Shown: in pieces, positions 16,102-25,566 of the stretch
Position numbering within the stretch: the stretch's first letter is position 1
How the letters are laid out: each line of letters begins with the position of its first letter
NCBI RefSeq assembly: GCF_009765995.1
Contig: NZ_LMUI01000011.1
Coordinates: 242,285-306,284 of the forward strand
Direction: 5' to 3'
From: Methylocapsa sp. S129
GTDB taxonomy: Bacteria; Pseudomonadota; Alphaproteobacteria; Rhizobiales; Beijerinckiaceae
Length of the DNA: 64,000 nucleotides
Notes under the pieces: generated by a model
What the model saw: only the letters and a program-made list of their open reading frames with translations
The model's database searches: none
Told to the model about the DNA's origin: nothing
Translations under genes and position numbers: made by a program

Positions 16102-17010
16102 CTACGAAAGAAGTGGGACTGACATCTTCAGTCCTTCCAGAAGCGCGTCGCGGAAAACCGCGATGGGACGCGCGAGACGGCCAGCCGGCGGCCGATGCAG
16201 CATCCATGATCGCACCTGCGGACGAAAATCGATGGAGTCGATCACTTCGACCGCGTCGCGCCAGGGGCTTCCGGCAAATGCAGCCGGCGTGACGACGCCG
16301 ATCCCGAGGCCGCGCGCAACCAGCGACAGCCGAAGGTCGGCGCTGAGCGCTTCGACGCCCACCTGAAAGGGGAGGCGCGCCGCATCGAAACTATGGCGGA
16401 TGAAAGCGCGAAATCCGCAACCGCTTTCATTCATCACCCAGGGAAAGCGCGAGAGATCGAACAAGTTCGCGGGCCTGGGCACGCCAAGACCCGGCGAAGC
16501 GACAAGCAACACCGCCTGCGCGCCGAGATCCTCGCTGACCAGATCCTCCGGCGGGCTGACGGCGTCGGCAAGACAAAGCGCCGCCGCGTCGAGCTCGCTG
16601 CGAGCGACCTGTTCCAGCAGCCGCATCGACCAGCCAGATGTGATGCGCAGCGTCAGTTGCGGAAATTCGCTGCGCAAGCGATCGAGAGGCAACGCGAGCG
16701 CGGCGTCTGAGAGATAGGGCATGATCCCAAGCCGGAACTCGCCCCTGACGTCTCCTTCCGGCGAAACGCCCGCTTTCATATCCTCGAGCGAGCGCAGCAC
16801 GCGTCGTCCGTGCTCGTAGGCCTCGCGCCCGGAGGAGGTCGGCTTCAGCGGTTTCGACTGCCGGTCGAGAAGCGCGGAAGCGAGGCCTTCCTCAAGATTC
16901 TGGATACGCCGCGTGACCCCCGGCTGGGTGAGATTCAGCCTCGCCGACGCCGCCACGATCGAACCGGTCTCCACCACGGCGACAAAGGCTTCGATATCAT
17001 GGATGTTCAT
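16102..17010 (-). CDS. LysR-family transcriptional regulator
   Basis: A 302-residue regulator. The winged helix-turn-helix is in residues about 1-60 ('MNIHDIEAFVAVVETGSIV', 'ARLNLTQPGVTRRIQNLEE'), followed by a periplasmic-binding-like effector domain (residues about 90-295). It is divergent from an MFS carrier with 106 bp between them, so it most likely controls that carrier in answer to a small ligand. Confidence 0.9.
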   Translation of the reverse strand: MNIHDIEAFVAVVETGSIVAASARLNLTQPGVTRRIQNLEEGLASALLDRQSKPLKPTSSGREAYEHGRRVLRSLEDMKAGVSPEGDVRGEFRLGIMPYLSDAALALPLDRLRSEFPQLTLRITSGWSMRLLEQVARSELDAAALCLADAVSPPEDLVSEDLGAQAVLLVASPGLGVPRPANLFDLSRFPWVMNESGCGFRAFIRHSFDAARLPFQVGVEALSADLRLSLVARGLGIGVVTPAAFAGSPWRDAVEVIDSIDFRPQVRSWMLHRPPAGRLARPIAVFRDALLEGLKMSVPLLS

Positions 17011-17021
17011 GCGGTATCCTC

Positions 17022-17032
17022 ATAATCATTAT
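17022..17032. promoter_or_regulatory. Short AT-rich inverted repeat between LysR and MFS genes
   Basis: ATAAT-C-ATTAT lies 12 bp upstream of the LysR start, in the space shared with the divergent MFS gene. LysR proteins bind imperfect T-N11-A palindromes in such places. The site is short and in an AT-rich patch, so chance or a -10 element are alternatives. Confidence 0.3.
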
Positions 17033-17116
17033 ATCTTCAATTTAATTGTATCATGATGCGCCTTGGGAATAAAGCTTTCAGTCGATATGCAACACATTCA
17101 ATCGATTGGAGCCTTG

Positions 17117-18352
17117 ATGTCCGCAACCAACGACGCCGCCGCCCGCGAGGCGGCGCCGCAACAGCCCGCGAACGCCATCACCGGCCCGCTCACGCTTCTG
17201 CTTGCAGCCGCGGTGGGCGTGATCGTCACCAATCTTTTCGCCTCGCAGACCCTGATTGGGCTGATCGGGCCGTCGCTGGGGTTCGATGCCGCCGGCGGCG
17301 GACTCATCGCGACGGCAACCCTGCTGGGATACGCCACGGGGCTATTCCTTTTGGTCCCGCTCGCCGATCTCCTGGAAAACCGCGGGCTGGTCGTGCGCAT
17401 GCTCGCCTGCGCGGCGCTGGTCGCGGGCGCGGCGGCGCTGGCCCCAACCGCTGCAACCCTGCTGATGGCGCTGTTCGTCCTTGGCGCGGCCTGTTCCGCC
17501 ATTCAGATCCTGGTCCCGATCGCCGCTTCCATGGCGCCGCCCGAGCGGCGCGGCCGCGTCATCGGCGACGTCATGAGCGGGCTGATGATCGGCATCCTTC
17601 TGTCGCGGCCGCTCGCCAGCCTCATCGCCGATTCCTTCGGCTGGCGCGCCTTCTACGGCGTGAGCGCCCTGACGATGGCGACGCTGGCCGTCGTTCTCGC
17701 CATCCGCCTGCCCCAACGCCGGCCCATCGCGCAATCGGGATACCTGGCTCTGATCGCTTCGCTGTGGCGTCTGCTCGGCGCCGAGCCCGTGCTGCGGCGC
17801 CGGGCGCTGACCGCGAGCCTCGCCATGGCGGCGTTCAGCCTGTTCTGGACATCGGTCGCCCTCCGGCTTTCGCAACCGCCTTTCGATCTCGGTCAACGCG
17901 GCGTTGCTCTGTTTGCGCTTGTTGGCGCCGGAGGCGCGGCGGCGACGCCTTTCTTCGGACGGGCGGGCGACCGAGGCTGGACGCGACCGGCGACGATTGC
18001 ATCCCATCTCGTCATGATCGCAGCCCTGATGCTGGCAGCCTGGGCCGGGTCATCCCAAGCCGTCGGAACGCCGCTGCTGTCGCTCATTCTCATGGGCGTG
18101 AGCGCCGTGCTGCTCGATATCGGCGTCGTCGGCGACCAGACTCTCGGCCGCCGCGCCATCAACCTCCTGCAGCCGGAGGCGCGCGGCCGCCTCAATGGCC
18201 TGTTCGTCGGGCTTTTCTTCCTTGGCGGAGCCGTCGGTTCAACGGTCGCGGGCGTCGCCGGCGCCTGGGGCGGATGGACGTCGGTCTGCGTCATCGGCAT
18301 GGCGTTCGGACTTGCCGCACTGATGGTCGATTGGCTCGGGAAATCCGTATGA
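17117..18352 (+). CDS. MFS transporter (drug/metabolite efflux type)
   Basis: A 411-residue major facilitator protein with 12 predicted helices. It contains 'TLLGYATGLFLLVPLADLLE' before helix 3 and 'MAPPERRGRVIGDVMSGLM' in the loop before helix 5, resembling the YnfM/NepI-like efflux group. I chose the ATG at 17117, preceded by TTGGAGCC, over upstream TTG and ATG codons because the protein then begins with a short polar tail before helix 1. Its regulator is probably the divergent LysR protein. The substrate is unknown. Confidence 0.82.
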   Translation: MSATNDAAAREAAPQQPANAITGPLTLLLAAAVGVIVTNLFASQTLIGLIGPSLGFDAAGGGLIATATLLGYATGLFLLVPLADLLENRGLVVRMLACAALVAGAAALAPTAATLLMALFVLGAACSAIQILVPIAASMAPPERRGRVIGDVMSGLMIGILLSRPLASLIADSFGWRAFYGVSALTMATLAVVLAIRLPQRRPIAQSGYLALIASLWRLLGAEPVLRRRALTASLAMAAFSLFWTSVALRLSQPPFDLGQRGVALFALVGAGGAAATPFFGRAGDRGWTRPATIASHLVMIAALMLAAWAGSSQAVGTPLLSLILMGVSAVLLDIGVVGDQTLGRRAINLLQPEARGRLNGLFVGLFFLGGAVGSTVAGVAGAWGGWTSVCVIGMAFGLAALMVDWLGKSV

Positions 18353-18394
18353 GCCGCCCCCCTTTCGTCCGATCGGCGCCCTTAACCGGAACGA

Positions 18395-19384
18395 TCATGA
18401 CGAAAGGCCGGCGCTGCCCAGAATCTGCTCCACCGCCGCTTCGGGCGACAAGGCGCCCTGCCCGACCTCGCGCTCGATTTGCACAAGCCGCGCCTTGACC
18501 GCGTGATGGTCGAGCACGCGCCGCAGCAGACGCTCTTCGAGCAAAGCCCACATCCATTTGATCTGCTGGCGCTCGCGCTTGCGCTTGAGTTCGCCGCTGG
18601 CGCCGAGCACAGCGCGATGGCGTTCGATCTCGCTCCACATTTCCGCGAGGCCTTCATTGGCGAGACCGGAGACCAGCACCACCGGCGGCGTCCAGTTCGG
18701 CGAGGCCGGCGCAAGAATGCGCAAGGCGCCGCTATATTCGGTCGCGGCGACCCGTGCGCGGGCGGGATCGACATCCGCCTTGTTGACCGCCACCATATCG
18801 GCCTGTTCGATGATGCCTTTCTTGATGCCCTGCAATTCGTCGCCGGCGCCCGGCAGCGTCAGCACGAGGAAGAAATCGGTCATGTCGGCGACCGCGGTCT
18901 CCGACTGGCCGACGCCAACAGTCTCGATCAGCAGAATGTCGAAACCGGCCGCTTCGCAAAGGATCATCGTCTCGCGCGTTCGCGCGGCGACGCCGCCCAA
19001 AGTCCCCGCTGACGGCGAGGGGCGGATGAACGCGTTGGGATCGACCGCCAGTCGCGCCATCCGCGTCTTGTCGCCAAGAATCGAGCCGCCCGAGCTTTTC
19101 GACGAAGGATCGACCGCCAGAACGGCGATCCGATGGCCGCGCGCAGTGAGATTGGAGCCCAGCGTGTCGATCAAGGTGGATTTGCCGACGCCGGGAACGC
19201 CGGTGACCCCCACGCGCATCGCCGCGCCGGTCGAGGGCGCAAGGCGCTGGACCAGCGCCCTTGCAGTGCGCTGATGGTCGCTTCTCCGGCTCTCGACGAG
19301 CGTGATGGCGCGCGCCAGCGCCGCCCGGTCTCCCGAGCGAAGCCTTTGCGCCATATCTTCAGGGGACGATTCGCGTTCTCGCAT
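18395..19384 (-). CDS. meaB: Methylmalonyl-CoA mutase-associated GTPase MeaB
   Basis: A 329-residue G3E-family GTPase that guards adenosylcobalamin-dependent methylmalonyl-CoA mutase and loads its cofactor. Walker A 'GVTGVPGVGKSTLIDTLG' is at about residues 58-75, the Mg-binding acidic segment 'VLAVDPSSKSSGGSILGDKT' follows, then 'IETVGVGQSE' and the base-recognition 'VNKADVD'. The C-terminal dimer helix region is present. The mutase genes are not in this window. An alternative start ten codons in (MAQRL) is possible. It stands alone, convergent with the MFS gene. Confidence 0.93.
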   Translation of the reverse strand: MRERESSPEDMAQRLRSGDRAALARAITLVESRRSDHQRTARALVQRLAPSTGAAMRVGVTGVPGVGKSTLIDTLGSNLTARGHRIAVLAVDPSSKSSGGSILGDKTRMARLAVDPNAFIRPSPSAGTLGGVAARTRETMILCEAAGFDILLIETVGVGQSETAVADMTDFFLVLTLPGAGDELQGIKKGIIEQADMVAVNKADVDPARARVAATEYSGALRILAPASPNWTPPVVLVSGLANEGLAEMWSEIERHRAVLGASGELKRKRERQQIKWMWALLEERLLRRVLDHHAVKARLVQIEREVGQGALSPEAAVEQILGSAGLSS

Positions 19385-19455
19385 GAACGCAGTTTACCAC
19401 CGCTCTGACCTGAGGTTGGCCGCAAACATCGCGGGTCGGCAGACGAAGCCGGTTC

Positions 19456-20472
19456 TCACGCGCTCAGGGTCCGCAGTTCGCCTTGGGCAATACCCAGCAA
19501 CGTGCGGCCAAGCAGCGCCGCGATCACGAACGTCGCCAAGGCGAGTAGCGCGATGGCGATGGCGTCCGTCGTGAGGCTCGGCTGGGCTGCGGCGAAGCGC
19601 AGAGCGGCGATGCTGGACGCCGCGAGCGGAAAGCTGACGGCCCACCACGACACCTTGAACGGACAGCACATCATCAAATTGCGTAATTGCCCCAACAATA
19701 CCGCCAGCACGAACAGCGTCAGCATGTAGAGCGACTGCGCAAACAGGTCCAATTGTCCGGTCGCAACTTCATAGGTCGAATAGCCGACGCTGAAGGGAGC
19801 GACCAGGATCAACAGTGTCGGTTTCAGCGCATCCGGCATCGGCGGCTCGAACAGCAGTCGCGAAAATATCAGCGTAAAGAGCGGAACCGCGAAGAAAAGC
19901 CCGACGGCCAGGGATAGAACCATGAGGCCGTGCAAGGGCGGCAGATCCAGCGAGGGCAACGCAAGCGGCACGTCCAGCATGCCCACGAGGGGTATGATCC
20001 AGGCCGGCGTCGCGTGCGCGACCTGTTGCCGGTCGCTCATCCAGCGGCTGATCATCAGCCACGCGAACAGCACCATCGCGACCGCGCCAACCACCCACAA
20101 GCAACGCGCAATGGGCAGGCTGAGCGGCGCAACGACGATCGGCAACAGCAGTAGGCTGATCAGAAACGTGCCAAACAGATTGCCGGCGATCGGGTGACGG
20201 AACTCAGCCAGTACCGCGTCTGGCGCTGTCGCCAGCTTCACGGCATATCCGAGCGTCAGGGCGACAAAGGCTGCAATGGCTACCCAACCGATGGCCGTGG
20301 AGAGCCATTCCGGCGCGCCATACCGCGCATACGCCAGTCGCCACGCGACGCTCAGTCCGGTCAGGCCCATGACGGACCCAAAGAGGCCGATAGGCAAGTA
20401 ATCAAGCTGCCGCCAAGCGGCGGCGGTTTGGGATTTTGTCTCCACGCTCGCTACGTCGATATTCGAACTCAT
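19456..20472 (-). CDS. SLAC1/TehA-type anion channel family membrane protein
   Basis: A 338-residue membrane protein with about ten hydrophobic helices, fitting the tellurite-resistance/dicarboxylate (TDT) or SLAC1 family of voltage-dependent anion channels. Segments such as 'QLDYLPIGLFGSVMGLTGLS' near residue 25, 'FRHPIAGNLFGTFLISLLLL' near 90 and 'CCPFKVSWWAVSFPLAASS' near 275 match the family order. AGGAG precedes the ATG at 20472; the longer frame upstream has no homology. Transport of an anion such as sulfite, nitrate or tellurite is a family possibility, not shown here. Confidence 0.82.
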   Translation of the reverse strand: MSSNIDVASVETKSQTAAAWRQLDYLPIGLFGSVMGLTGLSVAWRLAYARYGAPEWLSTAIGWVAIAAFVALTLGYAVKLATAPDAVLAEFRHPIAGNLFGTFLISLLLLPIVVAPLSLPIARCLWVVGAVAMVLFAWLMISRWMSDRQQVAHATPAWIIPLVGMLDVPLALPSLDLPPLHGLMVLSLAVGLFFAVPLFTLIFSRLLFEPPMPDALKPTLLILVAPFSVGYSTYEVATGQLDLFAQSLYMLTLFVLAVLLGQLRNLMMCCPFKVSWWAVSFPLAASSIAALRFAAAQPSLTTDAIAIALLALATFVIAALLGRTLLGIAQGELRTLSA

Positions 20473-20612
20473 CGCCTGATCTCCTGGGAAGGACAGTATG
20501 CGCAATCGTCGACGCGGTCGCGAGCTTCGTTCGCGACAGGCTGAGAAACTCAAGCTATCGAACGGTTCTCGGAGACGATTGACCCAAAATGCGGGATATC
20601 GAAGGAGTTCGC

Positions 20613-21623
20613 TCATGATCCCTCTCCCTCTCCGATATCGACCGCAAGCTTGCCTCGCGCCGTGCGATCCGTGATCGCGCGGTACGCTTCGCCAACCGTC
20701 GCTAGCGTGAAATGGCGTGTATCCAGCGACGGCAAGAGCTGGCCATTCTCGGCCAACCGGGTCGCCTCGGCGAGTATCTCGCCATGGTGGGCGCGTCCCT
20801 CACCCGTCAGGAGCGGCAGCAAGGTGAAAACGCCAGAATAGCTTGCGGCCCTGAACGACAGCGGCGCCAGCGCATGCGCCCCCCACCCAAGCGAACTGAC
20901 CACATGGCCGAATCTATGGACCGCAACGAAAGCGTCATCCAATGCTCTACCGCCAATCGTGTCATAGACGAGGTCGAAGCCACGGGCTCCAGTCAGGCGG
21001 CGCACAAAGTCTTCCACTAACTCAGAGCGATCAATGAAGCCGGCCCCGAGACGCTCAATCGTCTCGCGACTAGACGGCGATCCTGTTGCGAACACTTTAG
21101 CGCCGCGCGCTACAGCGATCTGGATGGCCATCTGACCGACGCCGCCGGCGCCGCCCAGCACTAACACGGTCTGGCCGGAGCGGACCGCCATGCGATCGAC
21201 CAGGCCCTCCCAGGCCGTGATGAAAACCAGCGGAAGAACGCTCGCTTCCCGCATGCTGAGATTGGCTGGCTTGAGCGCTAGCAAGCTGGCGTCGACGGCG
21301 GCGTATTGGGCCAGCGATCCTTGATGGCCGCCGACGCCCCCGGTCATGCCAAATACCTCATCGCCAGTCCGGAAGCGCGTCACGCCCGCCCCAAGCGCCT
21401 CGATTGTGCCAGCGAGGTCTATGCCGAGAATGGCCGGCAACGGGTGCCTCGCGTGGTCCGCCTCGCCCATATGGATTTTCGTATCGAGCGGGTTCACGCC
21501 GCTCGAGGCCACGCGCACCAAGACTTGGTCTCTACTGGGAACCGGCCGGCTAACCGCGCCGAGGCGGAAGGGTGCGCCATGCGCCTCCAGGATCGCGGCT
21601 TGCATCGTGGGACGGGTGATCAT
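20613..21623 (-). CDS. Zinc-type alcohol dehydrogenase-like / quinone oxidoreductase family protein
   Basis: A 336-residue medium-chain reductase. The N-terminal GroES-like domain has 'SSGVNPLDTKIHMG' and the Rossmann domain 'VLGGAGGVGQMAIQIAVARG' at about residues 150-170. The zinc-binding cysteine cluster of alcohol dehydrogenases is absent, which puts it in the quinone oxidoreductase group that reduces enones or quinones with NADPH. The ATG at 21623 follows CAGGAG; another ATG at 21605 is closer to the domain start. The frame extends much further upstream across the divergent LysR gene, which is not coding on this strand. It is probably regulated by that LysR protein. Confidence 0.87.
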   Translation of the reverse strand: MITRPTMQAAILEAHGAPFRLGAVSRPVPSRDQVLVRVASSGVNPLDTKIHMGEADHARHPLPAILGIDLAGTIEALGAGVTRFRTGDEVFGMTGGVGGHQGSLAQYAAVDASLLALKPANLSMREASVLPLVFITAWEGLVDRMAVRSGQTVLVLGGAGGVGQMAIQIAVARGAKVFATGSPSSRETIERLGAGFIDRSELVEDFVRRLTGARGFDLVYDTIGGRALDDAFVAVHRFGHVVSSLGWGAHALAPLSFRAASYSGVFTLLPLLTGEGRAHHGEILAEATRLAENGQLLPSLDTRHFTLATVGEAYRAITDRTARGKLAVDIGEGEGS

Positions 21624-21659
21624 CGCTGTGGCTCCTGTTGTGCGCGCAGCATCGGCGCT

Positions 21660-21677
21660 ATCGTTGCGCATGACGAT
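21660..21677. promoter_or_regulatory. Inverted repeat between oxidoreductase and LysR genes
   Basis: ATCGT-N8-ACGAT sits in the 104-bp space between the divergent reductase and LysR starts, near the midpoint. Its length and position suit a LysR recognition box. Five-base arms are short, so it may be chance. Confidence 0.3.
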
Positions 21678-21727
21678 CATCGATACTGCACGAAGTCCAT
21701 GCAGCTCTGTTTGGGTCGGGTGTCGCG

Positions 21728-22603
21728 ATGGAATGGGGCGATCTTCGCGTTTTCCTAGCTGTTGCGCGTGAAGGCACGCTCGGAGCGGCGGCGCGCAGGC
21801 TCGGTCAAACGCAACCGACAATGGGGCGCCGCCTGCGCGCGCTGGAAGCGGCAGTCGGACAGGTGCTGTTTCAGCGCACAGGCGAGGGGTTCGTGCTGAC
21901 GGACGAGGGAGCATCCGTTCTCGGCCACGCAGAGCGTGTGGAAGAGGAGGTCCTGGCGTTCCAGCGGGAGTTGATCGGCCAGGAGGCGCAGTTGGAGGGC
22001 ATGTTGCGGCTCTCCTCCTCCGATTGGTTCGGAACATTCATGCTGGCGCCGGTCTTGGCTGAGTTCGGCCGACGACACCCAAAGGTCTGCGTCGAATTAC
22101 TGACGGACGCTCGCCTTTTCAGCCTGCCGCGACGCGAAGCGGACATGGTGTTTCGCATTAAGCCTTTCGACGAGCCGGAGGTCATATCGCGTCGCTTGAT
22201 GCACATCTCATACGCGCTCTATGGCCTGGCCGAGACGGAAAGACCCCGTCTGGGCGACGGAACCGGCTCGCGTGTTATCACGATGGACACTGCTTTCTCC
22301 GAAATGCCGGATGCCGTGTGGCTGAAACGATTGTTGCCGAATGCGATCGTGGCCTGCCGGAGCAACAACCGCGAGGTGCAAGCGCAACTCTGTGCAAACG
22401 GCGCTGGGCTGGCTGTTCTGCCACGCCCGCTCGGCGATGCGACGCCCAATATTGTGGCGTTGGCCCTCGATGAGCCGCCGCCGGGACGGGACACCTTCGT
22501 CGGATACCATCGCGATCTACGGCGCCTGGCCCGCATGCGCGAGCTGCTCGACCTGGTCATTGAAAGGCTCGCGAATCGACCGCTTGCCACGCATGGTCGT
22601 TGA
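21728..22603 (+). CDS. LysR-family transcriptional regulator
   Basis: A 291-residue regulator with an N-terminal winged helix-turn-helix ('MEWGDLRVFLAVAREGTLG', 'AARRLGQTQPTMGRRLRALE') and a C-terminal effector domain. The 'MEWGDLRVFLAVAR' start is common in LysR proteins placed beside oxidoreductases. It is divergent from the quinone oxidoreductase gene and likely controls it. Confidence 0.9.
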   Translation: MEWGDLRVFLAVAREGTLGAAARRLGQTQPTMGRRLRALEAAVGQVLFQRTGEGFVLTDEGASVLGHAERVEEEVLAFQRELIGQEAQLEGMLRLSSSDWFGTFMLAPVLAEFGRRHPKVCVELLTDARLFSLPRREADMVFRIKPFDEPEVISRRLMHISYALYGLAETERPRLGDGTGSRVITMDTAFSEMPDAVWLKRLLPNAIVACRSNNREVQAQLCANGAGLAVLPRPLGDATPNIVALALDEPPPGRDTFVGYHRDLRRLARMRELLDLVIERLANRPLATHGR

Positions 22604-22913
22604 CAGGACCTCGACGGCATGGCGTCCGCATTTGAGAACCGCATTGGCCGGGACCGGCCTTCGGGCGCAAATCCTTCGTCGCTCCTGGACGGACGCAAGG
22701 CCTGCTAACCCCACCAGGCCGGTCGGGCCCCGCGAAACCGGCGCCCTTACGCGCGCCGCGTTCGCCATATCGGCGGCGCGTCCTATTCTCGCCATATCCA
22801 TGGCCGAATAACGGCCTCAACTCTCTATCCAGACGCTCGTTCGGCCCGGCGCACAGCGTGCAAGCCGCTCTGGAATACCGGCCCAAAGCGGTCATGCTTC
22901 GAAGGACTAGTCA
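22604..22913. other. Gene-free stretch upstream of the lipoprotein gene
   Basis: About 310 bp with no convincing gene. Two open frames on the minus strand are proline- and arginine-rich and lack any motif. A good ribosome-binding site (AAGGAC) precedes the lipoprotein ATG, so the promoter of that gene should lie here, but no clear consensus boxes are visible. Confidence 0.4.
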
Positions 22914-24140
22914 ATGATCGCGGCCGTGCAACGCTATGGACGAGGGCTTCGACGGGCCTGCCGCCCCCTCGCCGTCCTTGCGTTATGTGCGCTTGTCAGC
23001 GCCTGTATGGAGACCGATGTCGAAGGCGCGGCCAATTACGTCGGCTCGATGGGCGGCATGCTGGACCATTCGCCGCCCGCCCGGCCGAGCATGGTGCAGA
23101 TTTTCATCGCCTCGACGCGCAAGGGCGAAAGCGGCGCGGCGGCGCAACAGGCCTCGACGGAAGGCACGCGCTACGCGCTGACGACGCTGACCTTTCCGCC
23201 AGGACATAAGGCCGGCGCGATCGAGCGCCCGATGTGGGGTTCGGGCAACGCGAGCGACCATGTCGTCGTCGCGGGCCGGCGCGAGCTCGACGCCGATGAG
23301 TTCCGCGCAGAACTCGCCTCGCATATTTCGGGCCGCATCGGCGTCAACCGCGACATTCTCGTTTTCGTGCATGGCTTCAATACGAGCTTCGAAGAGGCGC
23401 GCTGGCGCGCCGGGCAGATCGCCGCCGACAGCCATTTTGGCGGCGTGCCGATCCTGTTCACCTGGCCGACGCGCGGCGGCGTGCTCGCCTATGCCTCGGA
23501 CAAGGATAGCGCGACCGCCTCGCGCGACGCATTCGAGGAATTGCTGCAAAATCTCGCCAAAACGCCTGGCCTCGGGCGCATCCATATTCTCGCCCATTCG
23601 ATGGGCTGCTGGCTGACGATGGAAGCCTTGCGGGAAATCGCCATTTCGGGAGATCGCGATCTTGGCGGACATCTGGGCGAGGTGATGCTGGCGGCGCCGG
23701 ATATCGACATGGACGTTTTCGCCAAGCAAATGGCGCGCATAACGCCCGCCGACGTGACGGTGTTCGCCACCGCCAACGATCGCGCGCTTTCGCTCTCGAG
23801 CTGGATCGCCGACGCCCGCCAGCGCGTCGGCGCGATCGACCCTGCAAAACCGAAAGACAAGGCGGCGCTCGAAGAGCTCGGCGTCAAGGTCTACGACCTC
23901 TCTTCCTTTTCGGATGGCCTTGTCGGCCACGGCCTCTATGCCGACACGCCCGATGTGATCCATGCGATCGGCGCGCAATTGACCGCGCCGAGGGCGCAGG
24001 AAGTCAATACGGTTTCGGTCATCGACGCGACCGGCGATAGCAGCGCGCCAAACGCCCCGCCGGTCGTCCCTGCGGCCGCGGCGCCCCCGCCTGCCCCCGG
24101 GGCTGTCGCCACAACGCCCTTGGCCCCCCCGACGCAATAG
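22914..24140 (+). CDS. Alpha/beta-hydrolase lipoprotein, DUF900 family
   Basis: A 408-residue predicted lipoprotein. The signal peptide ends in the lipobox 'LVSAC', with Cys31 as the likely lipidated residue. The body matches the DUF900 (COG4782) alpha/beta-hydrolases: 'MVQIFIASTRKG' at the domain start, 'DILVFVHGFNTSFEEA' (oxyanion region), 'FTWPTRGG' and the nucleophile elbow 'LAHSMGCWL' with its serine. The catalytic acid and His are probably in 'APDIDMD' and 'GLVGHGLYAD'. The last 55 residues are a Pro/Ala-rich tail. The substrate is unknown; an envelope esterase or lipase role is the family guess. Confidence 0.82.
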   Translation: MIAAVQRYGRGLRRACRPLAVLALCALVSACMETDVEGAANYVGSMGGMLDHSPPARPSMVQIFIASTRKGESGAAAQQASTEGTRYALTTLTFPPGHKAGAIERPMWGSGNASDHVVVAGRRELDADEFRAELASHISGRIGVNRDILVFVHGFNTSFEEARWRAGQIAADSHFGGVPILFTWPTRGGVLAYASDKDSATASRDAFEELLQNLAKTPGLGRIHILAHSMGCWLTMEALREIAISGDRDLGGHLGEVMLAAPDIDMDVFAKQMARITPADVTVFATANDRALSLSSWIADARQRVGAIDPAKPKDKAALEELGVKVYDLSSFSDGLVGHGLYADTPDVIHAIGAQLTAPRAQEVNTVSVIDATGDSSAPNAPPVVPAAAAPPPAPGAVATTPLAPPTQ

Positions 24141-24167
24141 AAACGCAGGGAAGACGCCGACCCCCCC

Positions 24168-25457
24168 TTAACTGGCCTCTCCCTCCGCCGACGCATGCGC
24201 GCCCGCGCGCCGCAGCGCCGCGATCGCCTGATCGGCGGCGGCGACGCCGGTGAGAAATGCGCCATGGGCGGTGGAATAATCGTTCGTCGAGCAGGCCTCC
24301 CCGGCGAAAAAGAGCCGGTCGTCCACTGGCGCCGCGAGCGCGGAACGGCAATCGGCCTTGCCTGGCAGGGCGTAGGAATAAGAGCCGCGCGAGAGGGGAT
24401 CGCTCGCCCAGCCATGGAGCTGGAGCGGCGCCACGCGACGCGCAAAGCCGGCGCCGAACAGGCGGACGAGTTCTGTGACCGCGAAGTCGAAGAACGCGGC
24501 GATGCCGCCGGCCTCAAGCTCCGCCGCAAGCGCGCCGCCGAAATAGGCTTCGATCATCGGCCTGCCGAACGGCCTGAATTGATAGGCCGCCGTCGCGGCG
24601 CTATTGGCGGCGCCAAAAGCGCGGCTTTCTCGATCGAACTCCTCCGCATTCGCCAGCGAAAGGAACAGCTTGTCCGCGAGCCCTAGGGGCAGGCCCGCCG
24701 CCGCCGCGGTTTTCCCAGGCAGGGCCGGCAGGAACAAATCTTGCTGCTCGGCGATCAGGTTGCTCGGCAGCGTGACGATGACCGCATTTGCGACGATCGC
24801 GCCCCGTGTCGTTTCCACGCGCAATCGCTTGCCGCGACGGTCGATGCGCTCAACCTTGCAATCGAATTCGACCGCCAGATCGGCGCCATAGGCTGCGATG
24901 ACGCGTCCATAGCCTTCGGCGACGCGCCAATTCACGCCATCATCGTCGTAGCGGGCGAGATCGCGCGCGGATACGAGGTCGAGCTCGGCGCCGCTGTAAT
25001 AGGTGCTGACCGCGTCGATCAGACCGTTCCAGCGATTGCCCGGCTCAAGAAACGCCGCCACCGGACGGTCCGCCTCGTCCTCGGCGAAAGAATCGGCGCG
25101 ACGGCGAAAGCCCTGCAGCGCCTCGCTGAAGGCGGCGCCTTCGAAGGCCAGAGCGCCGGCCTGAACCCAGGGGCGCGTCCAGGGCGGCGGCGTCCTGTCG
25201 ATCGCGCAGCCCTGCGCCTCGGCGATCGCAACCCAGGGGTTGCGATCGGCCGAATGAAACCAGCCGCAGCCAAGATCGAGCGGGACGCCGGCCGCGCTGA
25301 CGACCGTCCAGGCCCGCCCGCCGAGCCGCGGCCGCGCCTCGACAAGCAGCGCGTCGACGCCCGCCGCTTGCAGACGGCGCGCAGCGGCGATTCCCGCCGC
25401 GCCGCCGCCGACAACCACAACTTCGGCCTCGCTCTTCGTCATTCCATAGATTTCCAT
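24168..25457 (-). CDS. FAD-dependent amine oxidase (flavin monoamine oxidase family)
   Basis: A 429-residue flavoenzyme. The FAD-binding dinucleotide fold is at the N-terminus ('VVVVGGGAAGIAAARRLQAA', then the acidic 'LLVEARPRLGGRAWT'), and the C-terminal FAD contact is 'RLFFAGEACSTNDYSTAHGA'. These bracket an amine oxidase domain, as in monoamine or polyamine oxidases. No signal peptide is seen, so it is likely cytoplasmic. An ATG five codons downstream is an alternative start. It lies close to, but not in an operon with, the nucleoside hydrolase. Confidence 0.87.
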   Translation of the reverse strand: MEIYGMTKSEAEVVVVGGGAAGIAAARRLQAAGVDALLVEARPRLGGRAWTVVSAAGVPLDLGCGWFHSADRNPWVAIAEAQGCAIDRTPPPWTRPWVQAGALAFEGAAFSEALQGFRRRADSFAEDEADRPVAAFLEPGNRWNGLIDAVSTYYSGAELDLVSARDLARYDDDGVNWRVAEGYGRVIAAYGADLAVEFDCKVERIDRRGKRLRVETTRGAIVANAVIVTLPSNLIAEQQDLFLPALPGKTAAAAGLPLGLADKLFLSLANAEEFDRESRAFGAANSAATAAYQFRPFGRPMIEAYFGGALAAELEAGGIAAFFDFAVTELVRLFGAGFARRVAPLQLHGWASDPLSRGSYSYALPGKADCRSALAAPVDDRLFFAGEACSTNDYSTAHGAFLTGVAAADQAIAALRRAGAHASAEGEAS

Positions 25458-25566
25458 GCTGATCCGAGGCCGACGATCGCATTTTTGTGCGCGTTTTGAC
25501 AGTCGCGCGGCGCGTCGAAATCGCCTCGCCCGCGTGAGCCCAAGGTCATCACAGGCGCTCGCCGCA

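Noticed and set aside
22517-22895. Two minus-strand frames before the DUF900 gene
   Set aside because: Pro/Arg-rich composition and no similarity that I recognise; they overlap the end of the LysR gene antisense.
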